From: Ustulina deusta
Taxonomy: Eukaryota; Ascomycota; Sordariomycetes; Xylariales; Xylariaceae
Length of the DNA stretch: 64,000 bases
NCBI GenBank assembly: GCA_023159155.1
Contig: JAJNNX010000040.1
Span: 62,001-126,000 of the forward strand
Reading direction: 5' to 3'
The translations under genes were made by a program, and so were the position numbers. The notes beneath the pieces are model-generated. The model saw only the letters and a program-made list of their open reading frames with translations, searched no databases and had not been told where the DNA came from. Below, piece by piece: positions 36,947 through 49,196 of this stretch (within the stretch, counting starts at the first letter, position 1; each line of letters begins with the position of its first letter).

Positions 36947-37617
36947 TGGGTTGGATCTTTTTTCGATATCTGATTGGGCAACGCACCGGAGACCGTCTAT
37001 CCCAGTTGAATTACTTTTCGTTAGGTTGAGATGGATCTGTGTACGCCAGCCGAGGACCTACTAATGCCATCGAGATATCCGCCTTCGCGGATTGGCTAGT
37101 GTCTGCCGTAAGCACGCAAATTAGGTATAGATAGGGGACGGGTGAAAGAAGAGAAGAAGACAAGCTCCTTTTAGAGTGTTTATCTTAATTGGGGATCTTA
37201 GTTGCAAGGTTGTTCGGCATGGGGTTGTGGTATAAAAAGCAGGCAGCATGAAGGTATTTCAGACAGTAGAGTTGTAATTCGATCAGGTTAATGAATCTCA
37301 CGCCGTTGCCAATTCTCAGCGTCTATCTAACCTAAACACAAAACTTTTCAAAGTTGACTGTCAATACGCGTTTCGAGATTGGCTAGTCATGACACGTGAT
37401 TGCGACCACCAGGCTCGATGTGCCAGAAAATACCTGAACGCCGAATACTCCCATTTCGTTCAGTCTACCTTTAGATTCGTTACGTGTTGGTATCGGAGGC
37501 ATCCTGCTATCATATACACCCCCTCCCCTAAGCCTTCTTTCACAGTGTCTCATCACAGGCATTTCGCTCTTCGACCAACATTAACAACCGTAACGTACCG
37601 ACCTCGCCTCTATCCCA
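36947..37617. other. Convergent region between KRR1 and ENP1
   Basis: The 3' flanks of two tail-to-tail genes share 671 bp. There is no open frame of note and no repeat; a short T-rich stretch at 36958 follows the KRR1 stop. Confidence 0.55.
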
Positions 37618-40600
37618 TTAATCGATCAACATGGTATCATCCCCATCCAGCGTTGGGCCTTGGGGCTCCGCAACAACGCCTCGCCCACGTCCTGCTAACA
37701 ATTCCCTTCTAATCTCCGGCCCGATCTTATGATGGCCAAGAGACAACAGCAAATCCAGTAGAAGTTCACGCTATTCAGAACCCATCAGTCAGTGCTTGCT
37801 ATTACCCTAAGAGTTCACACAGCCTATGGGAACATGCAGGAGCCAAGAAATTCCTCATGAAAGAACATGCTCCCGATATGCAGCTAAAAGAAACATGGGG
37901 AAGACCTCTGGATGACGAACCTGGTCTTCGGTTATCTCATTCTTGTACCGTATTGCAAACGACAATACTACATCACGAGTTAGCTAGCTAGTGCAAGGTA
38001 TTACGAAGAGGGTGGATCATTGAGATAAACTGACGAGTTTGATGCCATATTACTGGCAATTTTGCTTGTGTCGCAGCACGTTCCCCGGTATTCATTACAT
38101 CAGCCTCTGTGACAGAGGCGGGATCGGTGTTGCGAAACCTCAGAAAATGGAAGACCAACGAATCAACCACCTGCCACCTGGTTGTTTCATTTAAGTTAGT
38201 TACGGGTTATGTCTGCATGAACACAAAGCGTAATAAATCCGGAGTACCTACGGTAGGGCATAGCGCTTATCCAATAGGGTTTTTATGAAGACGTTTGTAG
38301 CACCGCCTCCTCTGTTTCACATCAGTAACCGCTAGAAAGATAGAAAATAAATTGATGTGGTCCCGTCAAGGAGACATCAAATACTTAAAGGCACGTACTC
38401 GGTCCCAGCTGACGCCTCACGTGCAGCAATCTATATAAAGTTCAGTATCCTTTCTCCTAAATTTATGCAAGATTCCATACCTCGCAAAGGCCTTTTATGG
38501 CAGCGCCACTGTGCAGTACTATCGCGAAAACATATCAATGAAAATGTTCGAGTCGCCTCTGCTTATTGTCTCCGAATAGATGCCGCTGCTCACCTGGTAT
38601 GGACACGCGACTTTAAATGATCAGTAAGTATTTACTCTAGTCAATGCTTACAGGCATTTAAGATACAGAACTCGCAAATGAACTGACCCAAAAGTACAGG
38701 GGCCTGCTCTTGAAAATGGATTGAACCAAAACAGTATGGTCTGAGATTTACTCACCTAAGAACAGCACTTAAAATATGTGCCTCTCTTAGAGTTGGGTTG
38801 TTTTCTACTAGACTATATTAAAGCGTCAGTAATGTTCACTCTGCGTGAAATGTATACGAGTTCTAGAAGTGTGTAGGGCTCCCAACACGGATCTAGCTAG
38901 AACAGGATGGAGACGCCGCCCTCGGTGTCACTCACGGGAAAAGGATGCCCTCTGCAACATTCGGAGTTAGCAATCGCCATTTTGAGCACAATTTGTGATT
39001 ATTCCGAAACTGCGAGAAGAGTCCAAGAAATAATTTTGGCTCGAAAAGGTGCCTCTACACCTGATGGTCGCCAAAACAAGAAGAAAGTGGCCTGAGGAGA
39101 TACTGACTGAAGAAAGCGGCAGGCTTATACAGCGCCTTACGAAGGGCGTCAAACAAATGTACGTTTAACTTTTTGGTCTAGAACGCGTTGAGTTAGTGAT
39201 TATGATCAACTAATACGGGGAACAAGAGACCAACCTCTGCTATATTGTCGCGCACATGTTCCAGGAGTACCATGTTTAAAAACTCCCTTACAACGGCAGT
39301 CTTAGCGCTTACGAACAATTTCGTACTCGCGAAGACCGCGTTTGGAGTCCATCTGTTGCATTACATGTGAGTTATTATAGGCGGTCGAGTCTAGATAATT
39401 AAGGATTTCATGCTTCTTCGTGTGAAAATCATGTTTTTGGACGGGAATGAGCAAAGACGAAAATGCCGAGACCACTTACTCTTCCGGTTTTGTTAGTTGT
39501 ATAATATCCTCCCACTACCAGAAGGTTTGGTCAGCCAAAGGTCCACGCGATTATGTTGATGAACAGGTGTCTTCAAAAGGATTTAGGCCAATCGGCCAGG
39601 ATTAGCCTGGCAGACGGTCTTTGAAGCCTCAGAAGAGAAAATCACCCAAAGGATAAGTCTTCATCCTATAATGGAAGTCCAACTTCTATTGCATAGCAAC
39701 CACACTTCAGCCACAACCGTGAACGATGTGTTTCGGCGGTGCAGGAGAAATAGGTGTTATAAAACACGTGCGGCCTCGGAAAGATAGCCAGTTTGGGTCT
39801 ATCACATCGTATGTTTAGAGTGGTTGACTACAACTCATATGCTCGAACAGCCCTCACAGGTCCCCAATATCCTCCCATGAACAATGCGAACGGGGAGAAC
39901 GCTAGTCAGACAGTTTGAGGTAAAGTGACGCGGAGGTTATCGAAGCCTTATCACTAGCCTGCAGGTGATTCCAGGGTGTAATAATTTGAAGTAAATGGTA
40001 GGAAACAAAAATACAGTAACAAGTTAAAAACAAAACTTACATGTGGGACGGTTGGTAAAATCTTGAACGCTTTTGGCAATTTCCCGGATTTATAACGAGA
40101 CATAAAGAGTCCCTGAAAGATAAGAGTATATTAGATCCTCGAACTCTGCTTTATCAAATATACTAGAGTGGTGGCGCCCTTCGCCCTGGAGAATCCGACA
40201 AAAGAAGCTGGACTCACTGTGTAAGGGTTAGCGCTCAACTTCATAAATTGCCCAACAATTGGAGACTGAGAGGCCAAGAATGGGACGTTTTGTACACACC
40301 AATTTTACTGTATACCTCAACAACCTTTGGTGATAATTCGAATCCGTCATCCGGAATTGCTCCTGGTCGGTCTTCTCCGGCTTCGTGAGCAGCAATTCGT
40401 GCCAGCTGTGAGAAATTGGCGGTTAGAAATGGTGTCTGACGGTCAATATTGGACTCGTTCTCGGGAGTTTTTGGAAATATGTAGGAATATAGCGTATGAA
40501 ACCGAGAACTCGGTGGGACCGATCAATAAACGATTCCAAGATACATACAATCTACGAGAATATCGTCAGTTGTGCTAGAAACGACAGATCCAGTAGTGGT

Positions 40601-41114
40601 GCCCGCTCACCAAATCGGCAAGATTGGTACTTGTGCCCCGTTCCTCTCCGGACCGCTCCTGTGTCGTGGTCGCCCACGGCCCCTCGGTGAGCAACGGATC
40701 GTCGTCTAAGCTAGAGGGAAGGAACTGTTGAAAAGTTTGGAGATCGTTCGGGTCAACATCTACGTTCTCGATTATTTCGTCGTCGTCGTCTGCCCAAAGT
40801 TCGTCTTCCTCGTACGGTCCGTCTGGCCCCTCGCCGTCATATCTCGAGTCGAACCCGAAGGCAGCGGCGGCGGCGGTGGTGTTCGGTTCGGGTCGGCGGG
40901 CTGCAGCGTCCTCTTCGGCAAGCTGACGGCCAATATCCAAGATCTTTCTGCTCGCGCGCGCATCGACGAAGCTGTTGTCCCGCTCTTCCTCGTCGTCCTG
41001 CTGCGACCTGGACTTCGATTTGCTGGGCCGATTCTTCAGTAGTCCGGATCCGACTAAATACTCTTCTTCTAAACCGCGTCGACGCCCCAAAGTGGGGGTG
41101 GTTGCTTTCGGCAT
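37618..41114 (-). CDS. ENP1: ENP1/bystin, pre-40S assembly factor (16 exons)
   Basis: Reconstructed exons: 40611-41114, 40549-40551, 40301-40405, 40041-40112, 39480-39514, 39235-39352, 39108-39177, 38936-38951, 38756-38812, 38594-38610, 38481-38518, 38399-38430, 38252-38311, 38035-38177, 37921-37967, 37618-37770. They total 1470 nt, an open frame of 489 residues (yeast Enp1: 483). The acidic N-terminal third leads to LADLILARIAAHEA, then SPKVVEVYSKI, LFMSRYKSGKLPKAFKI, WTPNAVFASTKLFVS, ETKKLNVHLFDALRKALYKP, SRVSIPVLHSGAAIKGLCE, LLDKRYALPWQVVDSLVFHF and KIGPEIRRELLAGRGRG. Enp1/bystin joins the 90S pre-ribosome and stays with pre-40S particles through late maturation. Only exon 1 and exon 14 are long enough for simple ORF detection. 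One intron is a stwintron and exon 2 is three bases. Confidence 0.9.
39515..40040 (-). other. ENP1: Unusually long ENP1 intron (526 nt)
   Basis: Between CAT|GTAAGT and GGTAG|TGGGAG of ENP1 lies 526 nt, three to ten times its neighbours. Inside it, at 39868-39887 on the minus strand, is a copy of the first 12 bases of the following exon (TGGGAGGATATT). No coding sequence or transposon end was recognised. Confidence 0.7.
40113..40300 (-). other. ENP1: [D1,2] stwintron in ENP1
   Basis: On the minus strand the exon ends AAA ATT, then G at 40300, an 83-nt internal intron 40217-40299 (GTGTGT donor, GCTAAC branch, TTACACAG acceptor) and TGAGTCC. Removal of the inner intron forms a GTGAGT donor for the outer intron ending CTTTCAG at 40113, giving VEVYSKI|GLFMSRYKSG. 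A single intron with donor GTGTAC is possible but would add one glycine. Confidence 0.7.
40549..40551 (-). other. ENP1: 3-nt microexon of ENP1 (ATT, one Ile)
   Basis: On the minus strand the trinucleotide ATT is preceded by a 59-nt intron (GTGAGC donor, CTGAC branch, CTCGTAG acceptor) and followed by a 143-nt intron (GTATGT donor, TCTAAC branch, CTCACAG acceptor). It supplies the Ile of LADL-I-LARIA, matching the LAD(L/I)I(M/L)xK motif of bystins. Skipping it would keep the frame and lose one residue. Confidence 0.65.
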
Positions 41115-41499
41115 CGTGATGCAAGAGTTCGGTGAATGATGAGCAGGTACCAAGCAGTGTTGCCGTATGGTCTCTCGAAGGCGTCTCAAAAGGCCGATGG
41201 TCTCAATAGCCCCGGACTCTTATTGTAGTAGAGGGAAGCCTACCCTAATAATTTACAATTTTCAAAAAATCCAGTGGGGCCTGCTCCTAACACAATCAGA
41301 TCTGCCCAATAAGATGTCATTCTGAGCTATGTCCCCACCTACCCCTCCGCTATCAGTGTTATCGGCTCTCAACCAGAAAAGTCATGTTAGTGAGCCCCTC
41401 CATCAACGGCGTATGAGCTCATCTACAACGCCCAGTCTGAATCCTCTGAACGAATTATCGAGTCACGGGCTGAAAATCCTCATTCCGAACCTGGCCAGT
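41115..41499. promoter_or_regulatory. Short bidirectional promoter, ENP1 / HGH1
   Basis: Only 385 bp separate the ENP1 ATG (41114, minus) from the HGH1 ATG used here (41500, plus). An AT-rich stretch with AATTTTCAAAAAAT lies at about 41258-41274; it loosely resembles the yeast ribosomal-RNA-processing element but the match is weak. Both genes serve protein synthesis, so joint control is plausible. Confidence 0.45.
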
Positions 41500-42769
41500 A
41501 TGCCTACTGAATTAGAAGAGGTAATTCATCACAAATAAAATTTGGGCGAGCTGAATCTCAAAATATTTGGCAGTTAGTCGGCCTTGTCGCCGATCCGAAC
41601 CCCCAGGTCCGAGCTACCGCAGCAGAACATCTCGTGCCATACTCGATATCGCAACCCAATATTTTCAAGAGCGAGAATCTCAAGCCAGTTCACAATTTAA
41701 AGCTTTTAATCAAAGATCTCCCAGTACGTTATAAGAATTCGTACCATGTTACCAGGAGTTCAGTGGGTGAACGTGAACTAATTGGCCATCTTTTCGGCAG
41801 AACATCGCTGAGCACATCATTACAATTCTCATTAATCTCGCTGCTGATCATGAGATACTGGAAACCTTGGTGTCGGACGACAAGTTTGTTTCCGAGATAT
41901 TGCGACAAATAATTGTGAGTATATGTTGAAAACTAATGGCAAGACTGCAACCTCAGCTTAGATCTCGCTAATGTATGCGATGATAGATCCCAGTCGAACC
42001 AAATGCCAACCTTCTCTCCATGTTGCTTGCCAACCTTGCGAAGTCGGATTCCTTCAACTCTATTGTGCACAAAAAGCAACCTCCACCAGACGAGCTCAAA
42101 TCTGATGATATGGTCATAAATCAACTAGTTGATCTCTTTGTAAAAGAAGCAGCGTACAATAAGCATGCCGATTTCGATCATCTATCTTATCTATTCGCCG
42201 ATCTCACTAAACATGCTGAAGTGCGCCATCACTTTGTCCACAGGCAGGACTATGATGGTGTCATTCCTATCACGAAGCTCAAGGTCTTTACTGAGCACAA
42301 GTCGGATGTTCGGCGAAAAGGGGTCGCATCAACCATAAAAAACGTAGCCTTTGACGTGCCATCGCACCCACTCTTTTTGTCCGAAGATGACATCGATATC
42401 CTGCCTTACATCTTGTTGCCCATCACCGGTAACGAGGAGTATGACTTGGAGGATTCAATGGCCATGCTGCCGGATTTACAACTGCTCCCCCCGGACAAGC
42501 AGCGAGACTCGGATCCCAACATTATCCAAACGCACGTCGAAACCCTGCTCCTCTTATCGACAACACGCGAGGCTCGGGATCGTATGCGCGAAGTTAAGGT
42601 GTACCCGATTATTAGGGAGACGCATGCGCGAGTACATAACGACGGCGTCCAGGACGCTTGCGAGCAGCTAGTGCAGGTTCTTATGCGAGACGAGGCAGAT
42701 CAGAAGCCAGAGTCACGTGTGGAGGAGCTCGAGGAAGAGGAAGATGATGACCAAATAGTTGAGGTGTAG
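41500..42769 (+). CDS. HGH1: HGH1, eEF2-folding armadillo-like protein
   Basis: Exons 41500-41520, 41574-41723, 41801-41914 and 41987-42769 give 355 residues. The sequence starts MPTELEE|LVGLVADPNPQVRA, the usual beginning of Hgh1, and continues FKSENLKPVHNLKLLIKDLP, ILINLAADHEILETL, MLLANLAKSD, LVDLFVKEAAYNKHADFDHLSYLFADL, and KSDVRRKGVASTIKNVAFDVPSHPLF. Hgh1 is an all-helical repeat protein that assists folding of translation elongation factor 2 with the TRiC chaperonin. The tail is Glu/Asp rich. The frame is also open upstream with ATGs at 41329 and 41413; these would add up to 57 residues of low-complexity sequence and I treat them as leader. Confidence 0.92.
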
Positions 42770-45700
42770 AAACCATTCGCTACTAACTTTCGCACATGCC
42801 GAGGTATGCCCATATAATTGGTGAGACAACGGCTGGATAACCCATCACGGATCTCGCGACGCTAGAGATACAGCCAAGTCACAAAAAGAAATTCATCTCC
42901 GTCAACCACGACCACTAGGCGACATAGCATGAACGTGGCGCGGGCGTCTCTTAGGAAAGAGGCTTTTGTCGCCAGGAAAATATAAGTCTTGCGGTTGTAG
43001 AAATGAACCAAGTGGGTGTGGGCTCCATAAAAGTGAGTCTGCACCATACCTACCTACTTGAAGCACTCCTTGTGAACTCAAACCAGGGGCTTGTAAAACT
43101 TGTGTCCTAAAGGTCTACTGATTTCTTGATATGGCACAAAGTGTACTATCGAAAGCTAAAAATAGAACTATCCTACCTAGTATGGTAGGGTAATGCCTAT
43201 ACTTTTGCACACGTGGACTTGATCTTCTTCGATCATGGCAAACGCAGTTACATCACGTTATCTCGCAGCAAGGTATCCGCCGTTGCGCGTTGTTCAACTG
43301 ACTACCTCGGTACAAATACATACAGTCAAGTCATACCACTAGCGCCACTACAACAATAACGAGGAGAGAGACCTACTTAACAGCCTTGCCGCAGGACCCC
43401 TGTGATTGATTCAACTAAAATAATGATGAAGAGAAATTTGACTTCTAGTCCAGCCAATAGGTCTCGATTTTGGATGCCCTACGAGTATAAATCAGAAATT
43501 AATAAACTAGGTTGGTGGTTTCAAACGGCTTCTGAAGTAGATGCCCTGTAGAAGGCCCCTTTTCGTCTCCTTTTCTTATTTCAGCCTTGCTAAGACGTTA
43601 CACCGAAAGGATGGAAGACTAACTTGTTTTGCTTTGCTCAGTCTATATTAAGTCGGTGTTGCATTAGGTAGGTAGTATGAGATAAATATTTTATAAATTA
43701 TAACCGATGTAGTCGGTCACTCGACTAGTAGCCAAGTCCGAGGCTTTGTTACTTGAAGAAGTTTTCAGCTCGATGCCGCGTGTCGAATCACACTAAAAGA
43801 AAACGGTTGTCCTGCATAATCCATGAGGATAGATGCGCGTGTGTCAATACAGGAATCTCATTGGCCACGGATTGCTCGGGTAGACTCGGGCTCTCTATGG
43901 ATTATATTTGTAAGTGACTAGCAGTTAGGTATGTATAGTGTCTTACTACGGTATAGGAGGTAGGGCCTTTTACGCAGCTATACATTTCTCGTAGGTAATA
44001 GGTAATAACCTACAAACCTAGCCTCCTCAGACTATTTATAACGACGACCCCAAGGCAGACGGGAGATACCAAGCTTCCGGAAAATTTAAATGTTCTACCT
44101 AAGCTAGTTTCTCTGCCGTTGCCAAGTGAGCCGGTAGTATGGGCGATGCTGTCAACGCAACCTGCCGGCTTGGCTGAGTCTTGTTTCAACTGTTTTCGCA
44201 ACGTTATCAGCGGTAGCTTGGTGAAATGCCTCCCTAGTGGACATAGTAGATTGACGTTATCGATGGGGTGTCGTGCTGCTTCTTCTCCTGCGGCGAATAA
44301 ATTGCTTGGCAACAAAAGAGATCCTTGCTGCTCGTAGCCAATCGTTTGCGCTGAATAGGGCAACGTGTGTGATTTCGCAACTTTCATTCGCTAGTGCCGT
44401 CTGGGGTCACTCGTCTCCAGATTTGCACTATCCCCTTCTCGGAAAGGCGTATCCGGGACACTCCCATGTAGTGCGGTGTCGTCTAAACTAGTAGAGTGGG
44501 TACCGGCTAACTTACTGTCAGCCTCGAAACATTGCCCAACAATAACATCGCTTAAACAAACCACCATCAACTGATCCGCCCACCCTTCCGCTCTTCTATC
44601 CAGCTTCCATGCAGATCCTAACAAACCCCATCCTCGTTGGCGACACAATGCCAATGCGGACTAGCCGCCTCGAATGGTCTAGCCTACGCGTGGGTTTCTG
44701 TGCCCGTGGTTTGCCCGTCCAACAAACAGTCCACCGTCTATTCGAGAATTCATTGGACTGTACCCTAGTGGGTGCACATTTCGCGTCAAGTACGGTGATA
44801 CTACACCCCTGCTTTGACTCTCGCTTCAGAAGGAATGGCTTGATGCGCTGGTCTAGATACCTACCTAGTAGGATAGGTACAGGATCCCGTTCCCCATGGT
44901 CCATTCGTACCGGAGGTCGTCCTCAAATTAGATGTTCATGATGATTCTACATTCGGCAGTGTATAACAGATGCAGGCCCATGGCACCAATAGGCAGGGCA
45001 GACTGGCTTTAGGACTGACAGGAGATATCTTTGCTCCGCGCCGATCCCTCGGTCTGCACATTGGAATCTAGCATAGGTACGCACCTCCCTGTCCTAGGGA
45101 TCGCATTGTCTCAATATTCAGCCCGGGCTTAGTGTATGCGCCTTACCAATAGCACTACGTGACCAGTCTACAGTACCTATGTATGTAGCATGCATGGTAG
45201 GGCCGGAGGGACCGCACATAGGGGCACATTTCTGTTGCCCACCATTACAATTACAGCCCTGGTCGTATACACTAGGTATTTTGAACGGCCGTATCGACGA
45301 TCTGTACCGAGAATCGCTAGAAACCCACCCTATCGGTCGTTCAAGCCTGCAATTAGCATCGCTGTGATGTCACTGGCCGGTCCCTCCAACTTTGATACCA
45401 TACTACGAGTACTATGCTTTGGCGACTCGATTCGGGGGAAGAGAATGGAGATAGCAGTGTCAGAAAGGGCTAGATACTAAGTATGTCGTTAAACCCGCAT
45501 TGTATTCTTTATCCTACCCTGTCGTGTTTCCGCCTTGGGTTCCGACACAACAAGCTAACTTTTTCGGCTCCTACTCTATTCTAGGTAGTGTAGAATTTGC
45601 ATGTGCAGATGGGCAGGTAGCTTTGCAGCTAACCACCTTTTGTCGTTAAACTTTTACGTACACTAGTCCCCATTTTCTGGGCCCTAACATCCTTGTTCTG

Positions 45701-45973
45701 TATGTAACTCTGGCATGGACTTTGTCCCAGTGTAGTCGTCCCATCCATCCACGGATACCTATAATACCGCGCTGCCGCACCCTTCTGGGCTTGCACACAT
45801 TTACTTTCCCTTGGCACCTGGGTACGACCAAGGTCAGCGCATCCAAGTCGATCTTTTCTCATCATTCGACGTAGAGGAAAGCCTTCTTCCTCTCAACCTG
45901 CCGTCTTCCCTCCGCTTCATTGGTCTTGGCTCTCAATCTGTGGCGCAATACAAGAGCGCTCTCTAACGGAGTC
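42770..45973. other. 3.2-kb gene desert
   Basis: I found no gene here. The stretch has stop-rich AT-biased sequence, ACCTAGGT-type words (44858-44880 and others) and open frames up to about 125 codons on both strands (for example 44010-44387 minus, 44609-44941 plus, 45190-45480 plus) with no recognisable motif. The last ~300 bp should be the promoter and leader of the phosphate transporter. An intron-dense gene like KRR1 could hide here; I looked for and did not see family motifs. Confidence 0.4.
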
Positions 45974-47865
45974 ATGTCTGAAGAGACAACTCAAAACACC
46001 CCGGCGCCTCCTTCGGCTCCCGTCCATAAAACGGCCGGCGGTAACAATGCCTACCACAACTTCCATAATGATTTCCTCCATGTCCAAGACCCTAACGAGC
46101 GTCGACGTCTCGCCCTCGCTGAGATCGACAAGGCCCCCTTCGGTTGGTATCATGTGAGGTATGCTTTATCTAACCCCTTAAATCCACCCCCTTTTCTTCT
46201 TCTGATCTCGTGGGCTATAGAGCATGCGTTGTCGCCGGCGTGGGCTTCTTTACCGACTCCTACGATATCTTCGTCGTCAGTTTGCTCAATGTCATGTTGG
46301 GAATCGTATACTTCCAAGATGCCAAGGGCAAGCTTCCCCAGAACTCCGACAACGCGATCAAGCTAGCGACCTCGGCCGGCACTGTCGTCGGCCAGCTTGG
46401 TTTCGGCTACCTTGCTGATCACGTCGGCCGAAAGAAGATGTATGGTCTAGAATTGATTCTCATTATCTTCGCGACTCTCGGCCAAGCCCTCGCCTCTGGC
46501 TCTCCCTCAGTCAACATTGTCGGCGTCATTATCTTCTGGCGAGTGCTGCTCGGCGTAGGCATCGGAGGAGACTACCCACTTTCCAGCATTATCACCTCTG
46601 AGTTTGCTACTACGAAATGGCGTGGTGCTATGATGGGTGCCGTCTTCGCCCAGCAGGGAATCGGCCAACTCACCGGTGCTTTTGTGATGCTATTTCTCAC
46701 CCTTGGCTTCAAACAGGCTTTGTCCCAGTCCCCTGGGATCGGACACTGCGACGGATGGTGCGGTGTTGCTGTAGACAAGATGTGGAGAGCTCTAGTTGGA
46801 TTCGGCGCGGTCCCGGCATCGATTGCTCTGTATTACCGATTGACGATCCCTGAGACTCCTGTGAGTTCCCGTCCCTTCGATACAACTTGGAAGTGTAAAC
46901 TAACACGGTGAAGCGCTACACCTTCGATATCGCTCGCGATATTGAAAAGGCCGATGAAGACGTCAAAGCCTACATGTCAGGCAAGCGGGAAGGCCAGCCC
47001 GATGATGTCGCACGTATCCAGGGCCGCATGGCTGCGCAGGAGCAGATGCAAATCCCCAAGGCCAGCTGGAGCGATTTCATCAGACATTACTCAATCCCCA
47101 AGAATGGCCTCCTCCTGTTTGGCACTGCGGGCTCGTGGTTCCTTTTGGATGTTGCATGTGAGTATTATCTGAAGCCGAATATGTGAACCATCTAATAAAC
47201 GAGAAATAGTCTACGGAGTTTCTCTGAACAATGCGTCCATCTTAGAGACCATTGGCTACTCAACTGCTAACGCCCATACCACATACGACTACCTCTACAA
47301 CACCGCCATCGGTAATCTCATCATCGTCCTTGCTGGCGCTGTGCCAGGCTACTGGGTATCTGTCGCTACTCTCGACACGTTGGGCCGAAAGCCAATTCAA
47401 ATGGGTGGCTTCATCATCCTGACAATTCTGTTCATCGTATGGGGCTTCGCCTACAACTACATTTCGGGTCACGCCAAGCTAGCCATCTTCGTCTTGGCGC
47501 AGTTTTTCTTCAACTTTGGACCTAACATGACGACGTTCATCATCCCCGGCGAAGTATTCCCCACTCGCTACCGATCGACTTCCCACGGTATCTCGGCCGC
47601 CTCGGGCAAGATCGGCTCCATCATTGGCCAGGGCGCCATCGCCACCCTACGTTTCCGAGAGGGCAATACCTGGCTGAACCACGTGCTCCAGATCTACGCG
47701 TTGTTCATGTTGCTTGGCGTCTTCACGACCATCTTCGTCCCCGAGACTAAGCGCAAGACGCTGGAGGAACTCTCGGGCGAAGACCAACCCATAGCCGCTG
47801 CGCATTATGATGCTGCTAGTGGTAGCGCCGATGGCAGCCAGGACAAGAGACCGGTCTATACGTAA
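45974..47865 (+). CDS. PHO84: High-affinity inorganic phosphate transporter, PHO84 family (MFS)
   Basis: Exons 45974-46158, 46221-46860, 46914-47157 and 47210-47865 give 574 residues. The N-terminus runs ALAEIDKAPFGWYHVR|ACVVAGVGFFTDSYDIF, the phosphate:H+ symporter start. Landmarks are GYLADHVGRKKMYG (MFS loop 2-3), GVGIGGDYPLSSIITSEFA (family signature with GGDYPLS), YYRLTIPETPRYTFD, the central cytosolic loop, and GPNMTTFIIPGEVFPTRYRSTSHGISAASGK. Twelve membrane spans are expected from the hydropathy pattern. These proteins import phosphate with protons at the plasma membrane; in Neurospora the relative is PHO-5. Expression is normally induced by phosphate starvation; I did not find a clear CACGTG box in the 400 bp upstream. 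Confidence 0.94.
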
Positions 47866-49196
47866 CTCATCTAGTCCCGAAGGGGATAGGGGTCACAAGA
47901 GCCCAGGGTCAAGATATATCGCATTCCCTTCATCGTATTCCCATTTTATAAAGGGCAGTTAGTCAGGACTTAATGTTAACCGGTCTCTGGGACAGCTTAT
48001 CAGGTATCCCATTTCTGTCATTGTTATACCCTGCTTCTTTCTCTAGACTGTACACATAATTTCAATTCATTGTGCTAGATACTCTTACTCTATGCTGTGC
48101 GGAGAGTGATGTAGTTTCATAGCAACAACGCTTAGGATATATATAGCCTCATGAAAAACACAGATGTCATGAGTGGTGTCTCACTCAAGGTAGCACTCAG
48201 CTAGGGCAGCGCGTATGTATGTATCATGGCTCTGCATCATCTACAGACTGCTTCACATAGTCCGAGCTTCCCTAGCTACTTATAGATGAAGAATCACACT
48301 AATATTCAGAACTAAATCTCAGACTCTAAATCTAAGTCCTAGACATGTTGCGAAAGCAAACTGTTTCTACCAGGCTGTAAAAGGAAGGTATTGACTAGTA
48401 TGTTGCCAGTACCCAGCTAAAAGGTACTTATCACGTTTACGGTCAATTTATAGGACAACAAGCTCAGGCGAAACGAAAACAAAATGAACGCAATCGTCGG
48501 CTCACCGTGGACTGACTTTTCCTAACGCGGTCTCGTGATGGTGGGCGCATCCAATATCTTATAATATTTAAGTCGAGTTTACCTATACTACCGGGTAGGG
48601 CGAGCCACCACCACCACTCCAAACGCAGAATAATCGATCGATCGATCGCTATCCATTTGTCCGAAACCCCGAACATTGCCCAGGATCGCTGGTATTTCCC
48701 GTTGCGTCCCCGGTCAGCATACCGGGATCCTCTTTCGGGTTTAACGCTTTGCTGTTGGCAGAGTGGAGTACCTGGAGCTCCCTACGTCTTCCCCAGCCCG
48801 TACCCCAGCTTTCTCCAATAACAACCAGGTGATTTGGAACAGCAACAGCTCACGCGAACTATCTACCTAACTTAACTGTCTCTGTCCTGAGACATGAAAA
48901 GCTCATTGTATACCTAGATATTTGCCATTTGCGTTATATCCTGCGTTTCAGGGCTTCTTTTAGTCATCATTCATATTGGAAGGAAGGGCTTGATTTCCTC
49001 CTCAATTGCGTCCGTGACGGCTCGATACCCAGTGTTGCGGTGTGACATCATCACAGCGAGGGCAGCACCTCCATCTGTCCAGATCTGACCATCGGCCAAT
49101 TCCAATCTCATCGGCCGAGGCTCGGGAAGCCAATCTGCACACTATCGGTTATCGAAACACCGCGATTATACGCCGTAGCTCACTGGTTTCTTCACC
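47866..49196. other. Intergenic between phosphate transporter and cytochrome b2
   Basis: 3' flank of the transporter and presumed promoter of the lactate dehydrogenase. A (GATC)n-like patch (AATCGATCGATCGATCGC) lies at about 48632-48650. No gene or RNA was recognised. Confidence 0.45.

Noticed and set aside
41329..41499. N-terminal extension of HGH1 from ATG 41329
   Set aside because: The extra 57 residues are Ser/Thr/Pro low complexity and the family starts at MPTELEE; kept only as a possible leader.
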